Assembly: GCF_032854445.1 (NCBI RefSeq)
Contig: NC_088306.1
Span: forward strand, 12,583,386 to 12,647,385
From: Liolophura sinensis
Taxonomy: Eukaryota > Mollusca > Polyplacophora > Chitonida > Chitonidae
Direction: 5' to 3'
DNA length: 64,000 nucleotides
Shown in pieces: positions 46,316 to 56,937 of the stretch (positions are counted from its first letter, which is position 1; every line of letters starts with the position of its first letter). The notes under the pieces are model-generated. The model saw only the letters and a program-made list of their open reading frames with translations, ran no database searches and was not told the DNA's origin. A program made the position numbers and the translations under genes.

Positions 46316-46686
46316 CATAGGCTGACCGTAGAGCCAAGATGGGTGTAGTGTATTCGGCTAGAATCCAGCTGTACTAGGTTGTGATTGCGTAAGAACACAC
46401 TAATATCCTCCCACTAGTTTTTCCTATGTTCTATCTCTCTCACAACATTGTAAAACCAGACTGGAGGTGTTTTTTTTCTGTGCAGGTAATCACAGTGGAT
46501 TAGTTACCAGCTGGGTATAAAACAAGTTAACTGGGATGGAATTGGCTGTCTAGGCAAGATATTAAGAGGGGATGAGGTGGTTATTTTATCCTGCTGGAAC
46601 CTCTGACAAACAGCTGATGGCTTTTAAATGACGATTGCCGGACACTAGTCGTTGCTAATATCGGCCCATCATGATACCGTTTCGAG

Positions 46687-46694
46687 TCACGTGA
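46687..46694. promoter_or_regulatory. TCACGTGA E-box palindrome
   Basis: CACGTG in the extended context GAGTCACGTGATC is a class of site bound by bHLH-zip factors such as USF/MITF/TFE. It is 340 bp upstream of the candidate exon. The same octamer also occurs at 56105-56112, so chance is possible. Confidence 0.3.
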
Positions 46695-47023
46695 TCGATA
46701 AATTGGAACCTCATTTTCTTTTGTGGACCATTTTCAATCCATAACATGTATAACTGCTGGCGGTTTTATTTCTGTAGGTTCATGTACCTGCCGCGGATAT
46801 GGCTTAAAAAGTCGTAATAACATTCGCGAAGTTCATCAGAGTCCTGTGATTATTGAGCTTGCACATTTTTGTCATCAGGTGGGATAAGGGTGCCATAATA
46901 ATGATTTAAACCAGTGTATCTCATGTTAGCATTGCCTGGCTGCAAGATACTGTCTTATCATAGGGTGTGTTTTTTTGTTTTGCTGCATGCTGTATGGCTT
47001 CCAGTGCTTATGAAGTGATGTGA

Positions 47024-47251
47024 ATGAGTGCTAATCGCTATTCAATGGCTGTTGAGGAACAGCTTTTTGCTGCAGGCCCAAGTCATCAGGTGGTTTGTGT
47101 ACAACCACGGCATGCGACTTCACGCATTGCAGCTTACTCTTTCCAAATCCCCCAATTACGTGGCCTACTTCTTCTATCGTTTGCTATAATAGCTTTCCTT
47201 GTGGCGAATTTTTTCCTTGGCCGGGATTGGAGAGCCTTTATCCCAGTCTAG
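47024..47251 (+). CDS. Candidate exon or short ORF with one membrane segment (hypothetical)
   Basis: A 75-codon frame starts directly after an in-frame TGA. Residues about 45-66 (LRGLLLLSFAIIAFLVANFF and following) form a strongly hydrophobic stretch of membrane-spanning length, preceded by a roughly 44-residue polar N-terminus with basic residues and followed by GRDWR. This is the layout of a type II signal-anchor protein and would suit the first coding exon of, for example, a Golgi enzyme; that is inference. The DNA is less AT-rich than its surroundings and has more CpG. Against it: the start context is weak, the frame stops at TAG 47249 and I see no strong splice donor before that stop. 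It may equally be chance. Confidence 0.18.
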   Translation: MSANRYSMAVEEQLFAAGPSHQVVCVQPRHATSRIAAYSFQIPQLRGLLLLSFAIIAFLVANFFLGRDWRAFIPV

Positions 47252-47301
47252 ATGCCAAAACGGCAGTGCAGCTCAAGTCGTTTCCAATTGCCCCGGTTTA
47301 A

Positions 47302-48046
47302 CACTGAGCTGAGTTGATTGATTGGTAACCAGTGCGGTGACAGATTATCTCAGTTCATGTTTTTATCAATATTTTGGTTTGGCATTACAATGATTCTCAT
47401 AATACTGATGGCCAGCCAGAGAAAAAAGTCTTTGGACAAGCTAAAGAGTTATTTATAGAGCTATGTCTTCATGGGAATGTCAGCTCAGCTGTCTTTAAAC
47501 TCAAATTTATGCAGCACTGTATGTTTGACGATATTGACCCTAATATTGAATGATGCTCTACTGTACTTCATCCGTATCATACACAGACCTATTATAAGCT
47601 GTTTGGAGAGGAGGTTGTTTTTATTTATGTCCAGAAACCAGCTGAGCGGAAGAAACCTGTAATTGGATAGATTTGAGGGGAAAAGAAAATATTTTAGAAT
47701 GACAGTTACATGTAGTTTTTTTGGCAATTTCTTATGGTTTTATTTGTTCATGGATGGAGTCCATTAGGAGTAATGCTACTATTGTATTGTATTACTGGAA
47801 TGTTTTGGTATAAGCTCCGGCTCACCCTCACAGAGTGTGTGCTCATTTCCTGTGCTCGATGAGTGCCTTTTTAACTTCTCTCTCTTCAGTATGTTTTGTG
47901 CCCTTCTTGATATGCACTCTATGATTAAGGTTCATACCTTTACTCTCCCTTTGATGACATCTTACAGATAATATTCTGATTGCACTCTTGTAACTTTGGT
48001 CCAGATGTTTCACACGTTTTTCAAGACTGTTACATATAGCGGACTT
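47302..48046. other. No feature supported
   Basis: Unique AT-rich sequence. Overlapping frames on both strands at 47471-47727 cannot both be real and show no domain. Confidence 0.5.
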
Positions 48047-48440
48047 TTTCAGTGGCCTAGTGGTTAGAGGGTTCACTTCGAAGTCGGGAAACCCGGTCTC
48101 CTCGTCATACCAAAGACTTTAAAAATGGCATTGCTTGGTGCTGAGTACTGAGAGGTTAGAACAAGGAAACATGATTGGTTGGTCCGGTGTCAGTATAATG
48201 TGACTGGGTGGGATGTCATGGTTGGTGTCAAGACTTTCAGCATGATACTTTAGTTGCAGCAGCACTTTGCTGGCATGGGCTCCCCATTAAGAAGACACGA
48301 AATATGTACACACAATTAATGACTCGATCCTTGTCATCATATGACGGAAAAATTGATAAGTACGGTAGGACGTAAAACCCCAAAGCATACATACATACAT
48401 ACATACATGTATGGACATACATACACACACATACATATGT
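48047..48440 (+). mobile_element. SINE-C copy, full length, with (CATA)n tail
   Basis: The head 'agtggcctagtggttagagg' (A-box-like) is followed by a decayed B-box. The body carries 'cataccaaagactttaaaaa', 'ggtgtcagtataatgtgact', 'ggtgggatgtcatggttggt' and 'agcatgatactt'. The tail 'catatgacggaaaaattgat' + 'aagtacgg' runs into (CATA)n at 48386-48440. The overlapping small minus-strand frames are artefacts. Confidence 0.94.
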
Positions 48441-48656
48441 ATACAGCAGTATATACACATGTCATGGAGTAGTGACAAAAGCAAGCCAAGGAGGTTCCCC
48501 TGCGTGTGAAGAAGTTCTCTGGCTGGGCAAATCCTTGTTAAGCAATAAAATTAAAACCAATTGGATTTGTGTGGGTCGGTTATGGTGGAGAATGGCACCT
48601 TTGTAATAAATGCAAAGAGGCATCTTGATTTAATCGCAACTGTCAGGTGATTGTGC

Positions 48657-49000
48657 GTGGGTGTGTGTATGAGGGGATGAGGCCTGAGGAGGTGAGGCGG
48701 GGTGAGGGTGTGTGTGTACGAGGGGGAGAGGGGGTGTGTGTATGAGGGGGAGAGGGGGTGTGTGTACGAGGGGGTGAGGGGGGGTGTACGAGGGGGTGAG
48801 GGGGTGTGTGTATGAGGCGGGGTGAGGGGGTGTGTGTATGAGGGGATGAGGCCTGAGGGGGTGTGTGTACGAGGGGGAGAGGGGGTGTGTGTATGATGGG
48901 GAGAGGGGGTGTGTGAGGGGGTGAGGGGTGTGTGTGTCCGAGGAGGGTGAGGGTGTGTGTGTATGAGGGGATGAGGCAGGGTGAGGGGAGGGGTGAGGGT
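48657..49000. repeat. G-rich GT/GA minisatellite
   Basis: Loose repeats of 'gtgtgtgtatgagggggaga' + 'ggg' about 24-30 bp long, with strong strand asymmetry: the plus strand is almost free of C. Many G-runs of four or more separated by short loops make G-quadruplex formation plausible. The 140-codon minus frame (His-Pro-Ser-Thr rich) is an artefact. Confidence 0.92.
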
Positions 49001-49270
49001 GTGTTTGTATGAGTTTGTAAACCTCTAGCATTGCATTACTACAAACATGCATTCATAGACTCATATCACACTTAATTGTTGCCGTGGTTTATTTTCTTGC
49101 ACACCACACACACATAGGGAGACATACAAAGACACTAATGGCACCCTATATGGCTCATTCACGGCATGGGTGGCTTCTTATGGCTCATTTACGTTATTAG
49201 TGGCCCCTTATAGATATACAGTGTACATGCATGTACATGTATATTAAAGTCGTCAGAGTACAAATTTACA

Positions 49271-49600
49271 GGGGCCTCCATTGCCCAGGGGTGTTAACAC
49301 GTACGCCAGCACAGGGGTTAACACGTATGCCAGCACGGGGGTTAACACGTACGCCAGCACGGGGGTTAACACATATGCCAGCATGGGGGTTAACCCGTAC
49401 GCCAGCACGGCATAATGACTGAGGGGCCAACCACCAATGAGGTCATTGTGAGTACCAACATATATAAGCATATGCTGGTATGTGGGAAGGTCTGTCATCA
49501 ACCTGCTGATGGTCGTGGGTTTCCTCCCACTGTAATGCTGGTCTCTGTTGTATTAAGTGAAATATTCTTGAGCACTGGGTAAAACACCAATCAAATAAGT
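49271..49600 (+). mobile_element. SINE-A copy with a head-region 24-bp expansion
   Basis: It opens 'ggggcctccattgcccaggg', carries a five-fold amplified segment (49293-49412), then resumes 'ggcataatgactgaggggcc', 'ggtcattgtgagtaccaaca', the core 'gatggtcgtgggtttcctcc' and the tail 'cttgagcactgggtaaaaca' with (AAAT)n-like end. The amplified part lies between the A-box and B-box equivalents. Confidence 0.92.
49293..49412. repeat. 24-bp tandem repeat inside the SINE-A head, 5 units
   Basis: Units start at 49293, 49317, 49341, 49365 and 49389 and read 'gttaacacgtacgccagcac' + 'gggg'. The source is the SINE head segment equivalent to 'gttagcgcgctagcgcagc' elsewhere in the window. Reads in both strands give five-fold Leu-Thr-Pro-type peptides that are not genes. 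Confidence 0.95.
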
Positions 49601-50212
49601 AAATAGATAAACAAATTTACAGATCACCAGGAATAAGAAAAGAGTGCACATAACGCTAATAGGCTGGTGTTGTAGTTGTTAAGGGTGGTAATATGAGCCA
49701 TTTACACAGTTCCAGGTAGATCATACGTCTGTAAATCTATCTGTATATACATTTACCTGATACACATAGAGCTGAAATATTGGCAAATTAAGCGAGGCAT
49801 CATAAATTCCAATCTGACAGCTGCCACAGTCGTGTTCTGACCTGTGTTTTATGCTCATGACATTATACTGTTTTCCCATCAGCACATCCATTACCCCATG
49901 TTGTGCTGCAACCTATCAATCAATTAGCTGATCAATCAATCAATCCAGCACTTCCTGCAAGTGTGCGAATTCCATAATAAACTTCCTTGTTCCAATGCCT
50001 GCAGAAGTACAACAACGATAGATGAATCGATAAGCTGCAGCAAGCCGGCTGTAACCGTTAGGGGAATCCCCTGTGTGCATCAGGCACTGTGGGTTTGTCA
50101 GATGTCAGCCAAGTCAGAGGAGTAAATATGTGTCTGTATTAAGGATCTGGTTGTTTGCTTTCTGATTCTGAAGTAGCAAGTGTCCTGTTACTTCATTAGT
50201 AAACTGGCGGTA
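49601..50212. other. No feature supported
   Basis: Unique sequence. A (CAAT)-like run at 49915-49945 is the only low-complexity stretch. Confidence 0.5.
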
Positions 50213-51058
50213 TGTTTAAAGATAGATGCATTTACATATTATGTATGAGAAAAGATCATAAATTTTATTTATTTTGAAAATTTATTTTTTATTTTGTCAC
50301 ACATGTTACATGAGTATAATATATAATATGCAAAGTACCAGTATACTATGTATCCAACAATCTGTCACTCTGTACCATCCATTGTTTGGCTTTTCACTAT
50401 GTTTGCCCAGTTATTTGTAAACACTAAACAAAATGTATACGGGTGATGGTGTAAAAGAAGAATTAAAAGAAGAGGTCATTTATATAGGCTTAATGTTTTC
50501 TATTTTAATCAATAGATTTGACAGTTTGCTTGTGTGCTGTCTTTTCAGTTCAGACAGACTGTATAAACCATAATAAATGTCAGAAACAACACAGCCACCC
50601 ATAGCACTGGTAAACTGTACACTGTACATCAAGATGCATATACTGTTAAATTATCTATTTTGTCCCTCAAATTAATGTGTGTGTGGGGGGGGGGGGGGGG
50701 AGGCATATAGCAATTTCTTTTTCCATCTGTGCAGGCATCCTGCTTAAATTTGTGTAGAACATATCTCAGCAGTTATTAAGCGTAGGATTCTTAAACTCAC
50801 ACAAAGCGTGCAAAATGACCTCAAGTTTTGAAAATCAAAACCTGTTCAAACCTTAGCCAAAGCAGCTTTAGTTGGATTTCAGTTGTTTGATCCAGCGGGA
50901 GCCTCAGCCAGTCTATTAAGCTTTACATATACTCTTCAATGTACAGCAAGAAAATAATTGTAATTCTACAAGTATATACAAGTACATTTGTAAAAATAAA
51001 TAAAATTTGTGATATCTTTTCTCATTCATAATATATAAATGCATCTATCTTTAAACAA
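50213..51058. mobile_element. Non-autonomous terminal-inverted-repeat element, ~0.85 kb
   Basis: The left arm at 50214-50255 (begins GTTTAAAGATAGATGCATTT) and the right arm at 51015-51056 are inverted copies with two mismatches in 42 bp. Similarity extends about 20 bp further inward with a small indel. TA flanks both sides (50211-50212; 51059-51060), which would suit a Tc1/mariner-type insertion. A TTAA lies inside both arms, so the exact ends are uncertain. The interior has a poly-G run (about 50682-50700) and no coding frame. Confidence 0.75.
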
Positions 51059-51159
51059 TAACTGAGTCAATGATGGTGCCAAGATGTTTTGATGTAGTGA
51101 CTATAGTTTGGTGGACAGAGACATGTGCCCATGTCATCAGGTCAATGTTAAAATCACTG

Positions 51160-51322
51160 TCCTCTCCAGCCGTAAGTGGGAAGGTCTGCCAGCAACCTGC
51201 GGATGGTCGTGGGTTTCCCCCCGGACTCTGCCCGGTTTCCACTCACCATAATGCTGGCCGCCGTTGTATAAGTGAAATATTCTTGAGTACTACGTAAAAC
51301 ACCAATCAAATAAATAAATAAA
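51160..51322 (+). mobile_element. SINE-A copy, 5' truncated at insertion
   Basis: It starts mid-element at 'ctctccagccgtaagtggga' and keeps core, tail and (AAAT)n. A perfect 12-bp target-site duplication, ttaaaatcactg (51148-51159 and 51323-51334), abuts the truncated end, so truncation happened during reverse transcription, not afterwards. Confidence 0.94.
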
Positions 51323-51334
51323 TTAAAATCACTG

Positions 51335-51654
51335 ATCAAACAATTCATTATACTAAACTTACCGTTCACAGTACTAGTATAGTGTGTGTTATTACCTTTA
51401 ATAGTTCATCTCATCTCTGTTTCAAAAGCTCTCTTTTCATTTTATCTTCCCTGGAGTGAGTATACAAATAAATTGTATGAAAAACATCATACAGTAGGCT
51501 GTGAAATCTGTGTAGATTATGTTTTGGCTTCTCTGCTTAATTCTATTCTTGTACAGCAAACTATTTTTCTTTACATTAGCCAATGAACACATACCACTAT
51601 ATATGTCATAAATTGTAGGTGCTGCTTGCAATGGTCAGTGCAGAACCTCTGTGA
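51335..51654. other. No feature supported
   Basis: Unique AT-rich sequence between two SINE pieces. Confidence 0.5.
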
Positions 51655-51712
51655 TTGATTGAGTGAGTGAGTGAATGCTTGGGGTTTCACGTCGTACATG
51701 TGATTGATTGAA
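51655..51712 (-). mobile_element. SINE-B 3' tail fragment
   Basis: 'gattgattgagtgagtgagt' + 'gaatgcttggggtttcacgt' + 'cgtacatgtgattga' is the reverse complement of the SINE-B tail with its (ACTC)n terminus. No body follows. Confidence 0.75.
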
Positions 51713-51946
51713 GTCTGTGAATGGCCTGGAGCAGTATGTATGCATTGTTAATCATTGTGTTTCAGTTACAAGCACTGTAATTTATCAATCTGGTGAACAG
51801 TTGAGAGTTGCTGTGGGTTTCTGATAGACAAGGTGTAGTGAGGCTTAGATGTAGATGCCAGCAGTTGATTAATGTTTTAGAGCAGTAAAATTATTTATTG
51901 CTTTAGCAATATGTGTGTTGGCGGTGAATGCAAATTTAATTTTAGT

Positions 51947-52345
51947 GGATGCCACTAGTCTACTAGTACATGTGGTTGGCCACTAGTCTACCAGTGGTTG
52001 GCCACTAGTCTACAACTGATTGGCCACTAGTCTGCAAGTGGCTGGCCACTAGTCTACTAGTGCATGTGGTTGGCCACTAGTCTACCAGTGGATGCCACTA
52101 GTCTACTAGTACATGTGGTTGGCCACTAGTCTACCAGTGGTTGGCCACTAGTCAACAAGTAAATGTAGTTGGCCACTAGTCTACGAGTGGTTGGCCACTA
52201 GTCTACTAGTGTATGTGGTTGGCCACTAGTCTGTCAGTGGATGGACACTAGTCTACTAGTAGATGTAGTTGGCCACTAGTCTACCAGTGGTTGGACACTA
52301 GTCAACTAGTACATGTAGTTGGCCACTAGTCTACCAGTGGTTGGA
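51947..52345. repeat. ACTAGT-rich minisatellite, irregular 20-32 bp units
   Basis: Units are built from 'ttggccactagtctac(c/t)agt' with optional 'acatgtggt' or 'ggatg' pieces, about 15 copies. The ACTAGT palindrome recurs at high density. Two stray copies ('ggtcactagtctgccagtgc', 'ggtcactagtttggcagtg') lie at 52605-52645. Confidence 0.93.
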
Positions 52346-54487
52346 CGGTATAAGATGCCAGTGACTGCTACCCTAATTCCTTAACCAGTTTATATATATG
52401 AAAGGGCGACTTTCAGTGCAATTTAAGCACATTTTTAATTTGACTTTGGAGACAAAATTACATTGGTTGGATTGACCAATTTCAGGGCTTCACCAAAAGT
52501 ATAAGTTTATCAGTTTACACAGAATAATGCCTTCAGAATATGCTGGAAACAACGCCTTTCAAACATGCGAAAAGGTTGAAGAATTACAGTAGCCTGCAAG
52601 TGCTTGGTCACTAGTCTGCCAGTGCATGGTCACTAGTTTGGCAGTGTTCGAACTGTGGTGAACATGAAAATTTTACAACTAGAAGATTTTGATTGACTGG
52701 AAGGGCATACATTTTATTGTATCTCTAGTCTGGGTGGGATGTGGATGTACTGTTACGACGCTTGTCCTTCATTCAATCAACCCTCAGTACAGGCAATTTC
52801 CCTGCATCACTACTATTTTTATAGCCCAGATGACAATAATGAACTGTGTCACAATCACAATGAAAGTTACTTTTCAGTGGCCAGTGATTTACTGTGCTTT
52901 CTCCATTCATGAACTGACCGTCTAGCATGGTGAATAAAAACAACACTCAAATTCTTTGTAAATAATTCCTTGAGTGCAGGCAGTGAAATATTGATTTCAG
53001 TTATGTGAGGTATATGGACAGTTACAGGGTACATAGTACATGTATTTAAATGTATGGGTTGTTCCTGTGCCCTGCTAAATTTGTAAAGTGATCATGAGTG
53101 TAGCTAGCTAGTGGTTTACTTTGTATTATCTGATTTTAATGACATAGGCTTTGTATTTTCTGATCGCCCCTTTGAAGTGGACTCCTAATAAGTCTGAAGT
53201 TGAGTAAATATTGATCATCATTCAAACTCTGGCTCAGCACTATGGCAAAATGTCCTTTGGCAGTTTGACGTGTAGCTAGCGTAAGAAAAACTTTGTAAGA
53301 GTTGGCTGGTAAAAGAACTTGACAATTGTATTTGTTCCTTGTTCCCACTGGCAATTATTCGTTCCGTGAACTGATTTGTGAGATCAATTTTTGTTAACCC
53401 TTGTTTGCCAGTTGAAGAATGAGGAGAAAGCAAAGAGCATATATATCAGTTTGGCAGGCATGTTACTTTTTGTTGTTGTTGTTGTTAGACAGACTGTACC
53501 AGCTTTTTGTACTGTGAATTCGATCAAGATCAAATGACTGCCTTCTAATGACACCTGTTTCAGCAGCATTGTTAGCTAGTTTTGTGTTGAAAGAAGAAAA
53601 GGCCTGGAAACATGTTTAGATGTAAAGCTTTAACTGAGCTGGGCCTTTTTTTTTTAAATGCTTATTCAGCTGAATGTGACAGGTTACATGTACTCGCTTC
53701 TGCCAAGCCCCAATGTAGGTTAAGTTATTGCATGTGAGTTTAATACATGTATATGTATTTGAATACATTAGAACAAGTGTGAATACTGGCGACATAGACA
53801 AAACTATTAAATGCCATACTAAACAAGTAACAACTACAAGAAAACCGTGCGTGTTAATATGATTTCTGAACTGGACAACATTTTCGAGACCATAGAAAGG
53901 CTACATGCCATTACATGTAGTGGTACAAGCATCGTACGTCAAACATCTGAGCTTAATTCATTTAGTTTGCCATACATATGTTCGGCTGCCATTTCAGTTC
54001 TGCTCCAAATGGTAATCCTTTTAAAGCTTAATTTGTCTTTGAATGACTGCACAAAACTTCATTTGTGAGTGATGGTGTAGTTTTTCATCAAGCCCCATGT
54101 CAATTAACAATATTGGCAGTCTTTCCTGATCCAGACTTTTTCGTTCGCTTCTGTATTTTTCTAAAGCCTCCAGTGACCCTATAAAAAAAGAGTATAATTT
54201 GCATGATTAAAATGACAAATTTTATTGAGCCTTGCAGTTTTTGTTCACACCACTTTTTTTTTTCAGTAGCCCCACGGCCAGATAACACAAAAGTTGAAAG
54301 ATAAAAACAAAAAAATTGATAAAAAAAGCGAAGAAAAAAGTTCCCTCCTTAGAATACATATTTGTTAATGGATACTTGCTCCGGGTGTTATGCATTCTAT
54401 GGGCATACATGCAGTCTTACTGGCTGCCCAATTGGAATATGGAATACATTTTTTGACCCGATAACATTGGGATCATTCGTGAAGCTA
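52346..54487. other. No gene supported
   Basis: Unique sequence apart from the two stray ACTAGT units at 52605-52645 and a (GTT)n run at 53472-53488. Small frames on both strands show no domain. Confidence 0.5.
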
Positions 54488-54621
54488 ACCTGTGGATGGT
54501 CGTGGGTTTCCCCCAGGCTCTGTCCAGTTTCCTCCCACCATAATGCTGGCCGCCGGCGTATAAGTGAAATATTCTTGAGTACTGCATAGAACACCAATCA
54601 ATCAAATACATGTAAATAAAT
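54488..54621 (+). mobile_element. SINE-A copy, 5' truncated
   Basis: It begins at 'acctgtggatggtcgtgggt' and retains core, 'cctcccaccataatgctggc', the hairpin tail and an interrupted (AAAT)n. The plus and minus frames here are translated SINE. Confidence 0.9.
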
Positions 54622-54769
54622 AGACATTTCTGCCTCTGTGGTGTGTATGAATTATAAAATTCCGTCAAGTATGTATGGATGCATGCATGTGCTCGATTTT
54701 AAAGGTGACAGATGTATATTCATAAATGCACATGTGCACATTTGAGCAAATATCTTTAATTAACAGTCA

Positions 54770-54900
54770 TCCAGCAACCTTTATATGGTCATGGGGATCC
54801 CCCAGGCTCTTCCTGGTTTCCTCTCACCATAATGCTGGCGGTGGTCACATAAGTGAAGTATTCTTGAGTAGATGTACAGATCAAATAAATAAATCAATTG
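54770..54900 (+). mobile_element. SINE-A copy, 5' truncated, with TSD
   Basis: Diverged core ('ggtcatggggatcccccagg'), 'cctctcaccataatgctggc' and tail 'cttgagta' with (AAAT)n. An 11-bp target-site duplication, attaacagtca, flanks it (54759-54769 and 54901-54911). Confidence 0.88.
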
Positions 54901-54911
54901 ATTAACAGTCA

Positions 54912-55554
54912 ACCACTTTAATCTGTCGCCTATTAAGAGTTATGGCTACCACCTCAAAGTCGAGAGACATCGGATTAAACACAGGTTGAGCTGCACCAAA
55001 GACTAAATGGTACTTGTTGCTGCCTGGGGTGGCGCTCAACACGGAGAGGTTAGAGAAGGGAACAGGACTGCAGACCTCCCAAGGAAAGGCAAGAACCTCG
55101 CACTCGAGGAATCATTTGTTGTTAAGTCACCTAGCAGCGTTATCTGGAACATGGAAATTTCAAGCCAAGTTGTCATGTTAAAAACAGTTCGAAATAATCT
55201 GCTTGTACTTTACAAGTAAGGATTTGCGGGGTTCTGTTATAGCTTTGTCCACGAAAAGCTCTGCATGTCAGCGGATATTTTGACATGCCACTCCACATGT
55301 GTAAAGCTACTGCGTAGTCACACTCAATCTTCCCCATATGTATCGTGAAATGGCAATCGTAAAACAATCAGGATGCGCTGTAGGTTGTGACGCTTTCAGG
55401 AAAACTCGCTTAGTGATTTGGCGATTCAGAAATCTGTATCAACTGCCCCGCAGCATCACCCAAGTAATGCATGGCTGAATGTAATCACTAACTTTATATT
55501 CCCATGAAAGATATCAGCTCATATCTCTGTGAAACATTTGATCTTATTTTCTAT
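54912..55554. other. No clear feature; possible SINE-C remnant
   Basis: The stretch 54935-55080 ('ggctaccacctcaaagtcga', 'gagacatcggattaaacaca', 'accaaagacta', 'ggagaggttagagaagggaa', 'caggactgcag') resembles the head and early body of SINE-C but is worn and lacks the tail. The rest is unique. Confidence 0.4.
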
Positions 55555-55555
55555 T

Positions 55556-55815
55556 CGGGAGCCTTGGTTAGCGCGCTAGTGCAGCATAATAACCAAGGAG
55601 TCTCTCATCAATGTGGTGGCTGTGAGTTCAAGTCCAGTTCATGCGGGCTTCCTCTCCAGCCGTAAGTGGGAAAGTCTGTCAGCAAGATAAAACAGATGAT
55701 TGTGGGTTTCCCCCGGGCTCTGCTCGGTTTCCACCCACCATAATGCAGACCACCGCCGTATAAGTAAAATATTCTTGAGTACGGCGTAAAACACCAATCA
55801 AATAAAAAAATAAAT
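55556..55815 (+). mobile_element. SINE-A copy, nearly full length
   Basis: It lacks the first bases of the head but has 'ttggttagcgcgctagtgca', 'gtgagttcaagtccagttca', the core 'gtgggtttcccccgggctct' and the tail 'cttgagtacggcgtaaaaca'. A short A-rich insertion ('agataaaacag') interrupts the middle. Confidence 0.93.
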
Positions 55816-55923
55816 TATTTACTATTCAGGAATGATATTTATTGGAAAAGTGCCCAGTAAACACTGTTAATACTTTGTAAAGTCAGGTTGAAATTGACCT
55901 TTTGTATTGATATTATGTTTCAT

Positions 55924-56937
55924 TTAAAGTGAACATAAAGTCTGCCACTATATACACATAGAAAAAAGGATATAGGGCGTAGTTATCACAGAAAAATATG
56001 TAAAAAATTTCAGCATAGGGATATGGCATTGACGGACAATTCACTCCAAGTGACCATTTTGTAAAAGCCCTAATGAACTTGGCCAACCGCTAGTGCTGAA
56101 ATCATCACGTGATAATTGGCTGTTACATCAAAAAACCTATTAGCTCTCATTGTGTTTGTTTTCTTATAGTGGATAAACAAATTTTGTTTCAATAAATCAG
56201 ATTTTGCGGTTAGTTTAAGTGTTAAACTGATGCATTTTGGACCACATATTTAGGAACAAGGAACTGAGAACGGCTTCCGTGTCACAGTACGTACATGTTG
56301 GGCAGGAGACTGCAGTAACCAAGGTGAGGTGGCAAGAAAACTGCCTCGGGACAGTCATTGCTTTAAGAAAAATACTGTGGCATTGCATTACTTTTTCATT
56401 AGTAAAGTCAGATTTATTATGGAAATGTCTCCTTGAAACCTGCATGAAAGAGTCTCTCATCAATCAGAAGGTCCTGCTATGTTTGGTAAATTCCCTGATG
56501 TCAGTACAGCCAACGAGGCCTAATGCTTACACCCATGCATGCAGGTCAATGACGAGAAAGAGCAGGACCGCTAAAACACGCTTGTGCCAATAAAGATCAC
56601 CCAGGTCAAGCGCCAGGCTAAAGGAAACATCGACCCTTTGAAAACGCCACAAAACTGATACTCTTTGGTTGGATATCAGACGTTTCTGTGTGTATTTTCT
56701 CGTACTGTTTAATACTGACGTTAAAGGAAAGCTCCTAGGTTTTGTGACGGCAATCTAGGTAGCTATAACATGGCAAAATGGCATCACCAAATAAGTGGCT
56801 AGGTACTGACAATAATTTTCTAGTATTTATTTTGTTGGTGTAGAGGTGTAGAATTTTTAAAATATTTTTAGAACAGTTCGGGAATACTACTGTATTAATA
56901 ACTTCAGATCTGGTAGCTGACTTTATGTTCACTTTAA
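55924..56937. mobile_element. Non-autonomous terminal-inverted-repeat element, ~1.0 kb
   Basis: TTAA + AGTGAACATAAAGTC at 55924-55942 is matched by GACTTTATGTTCACT + TTAA at 56919-56937, a perfect inverted repeat of 15 bp plus the palindromic TTAA. Weaker similarity continues inward. The TTAA borders would suit piggyBac-type insertion, but the end sequence differs from the 41587 element. A 118-codon plus frame inside (56237-56593) has no domain I recognise. The 10-bp palindrome ATCACGTGAT lies at 56104-56113. Confidence 0.65.

Noticed and set aside
48630-49052. 140-codon His/Pro/Ser-rich minus frame
   Set aside because: Product of the G-rich GT/GA minisatellite; no plausible protein composition.
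50682-50700. Poly-G run as a regulatory element
   Set aside because: A simple homopolymer in a GT-rich context; its length is also prone to sequencing error.
56237-56593. 118-codon frame as a transposase fragment
   Set aside because: It lies inside an inverted-repeat element, but I recognise no catalytic triad or transposase motif in it.
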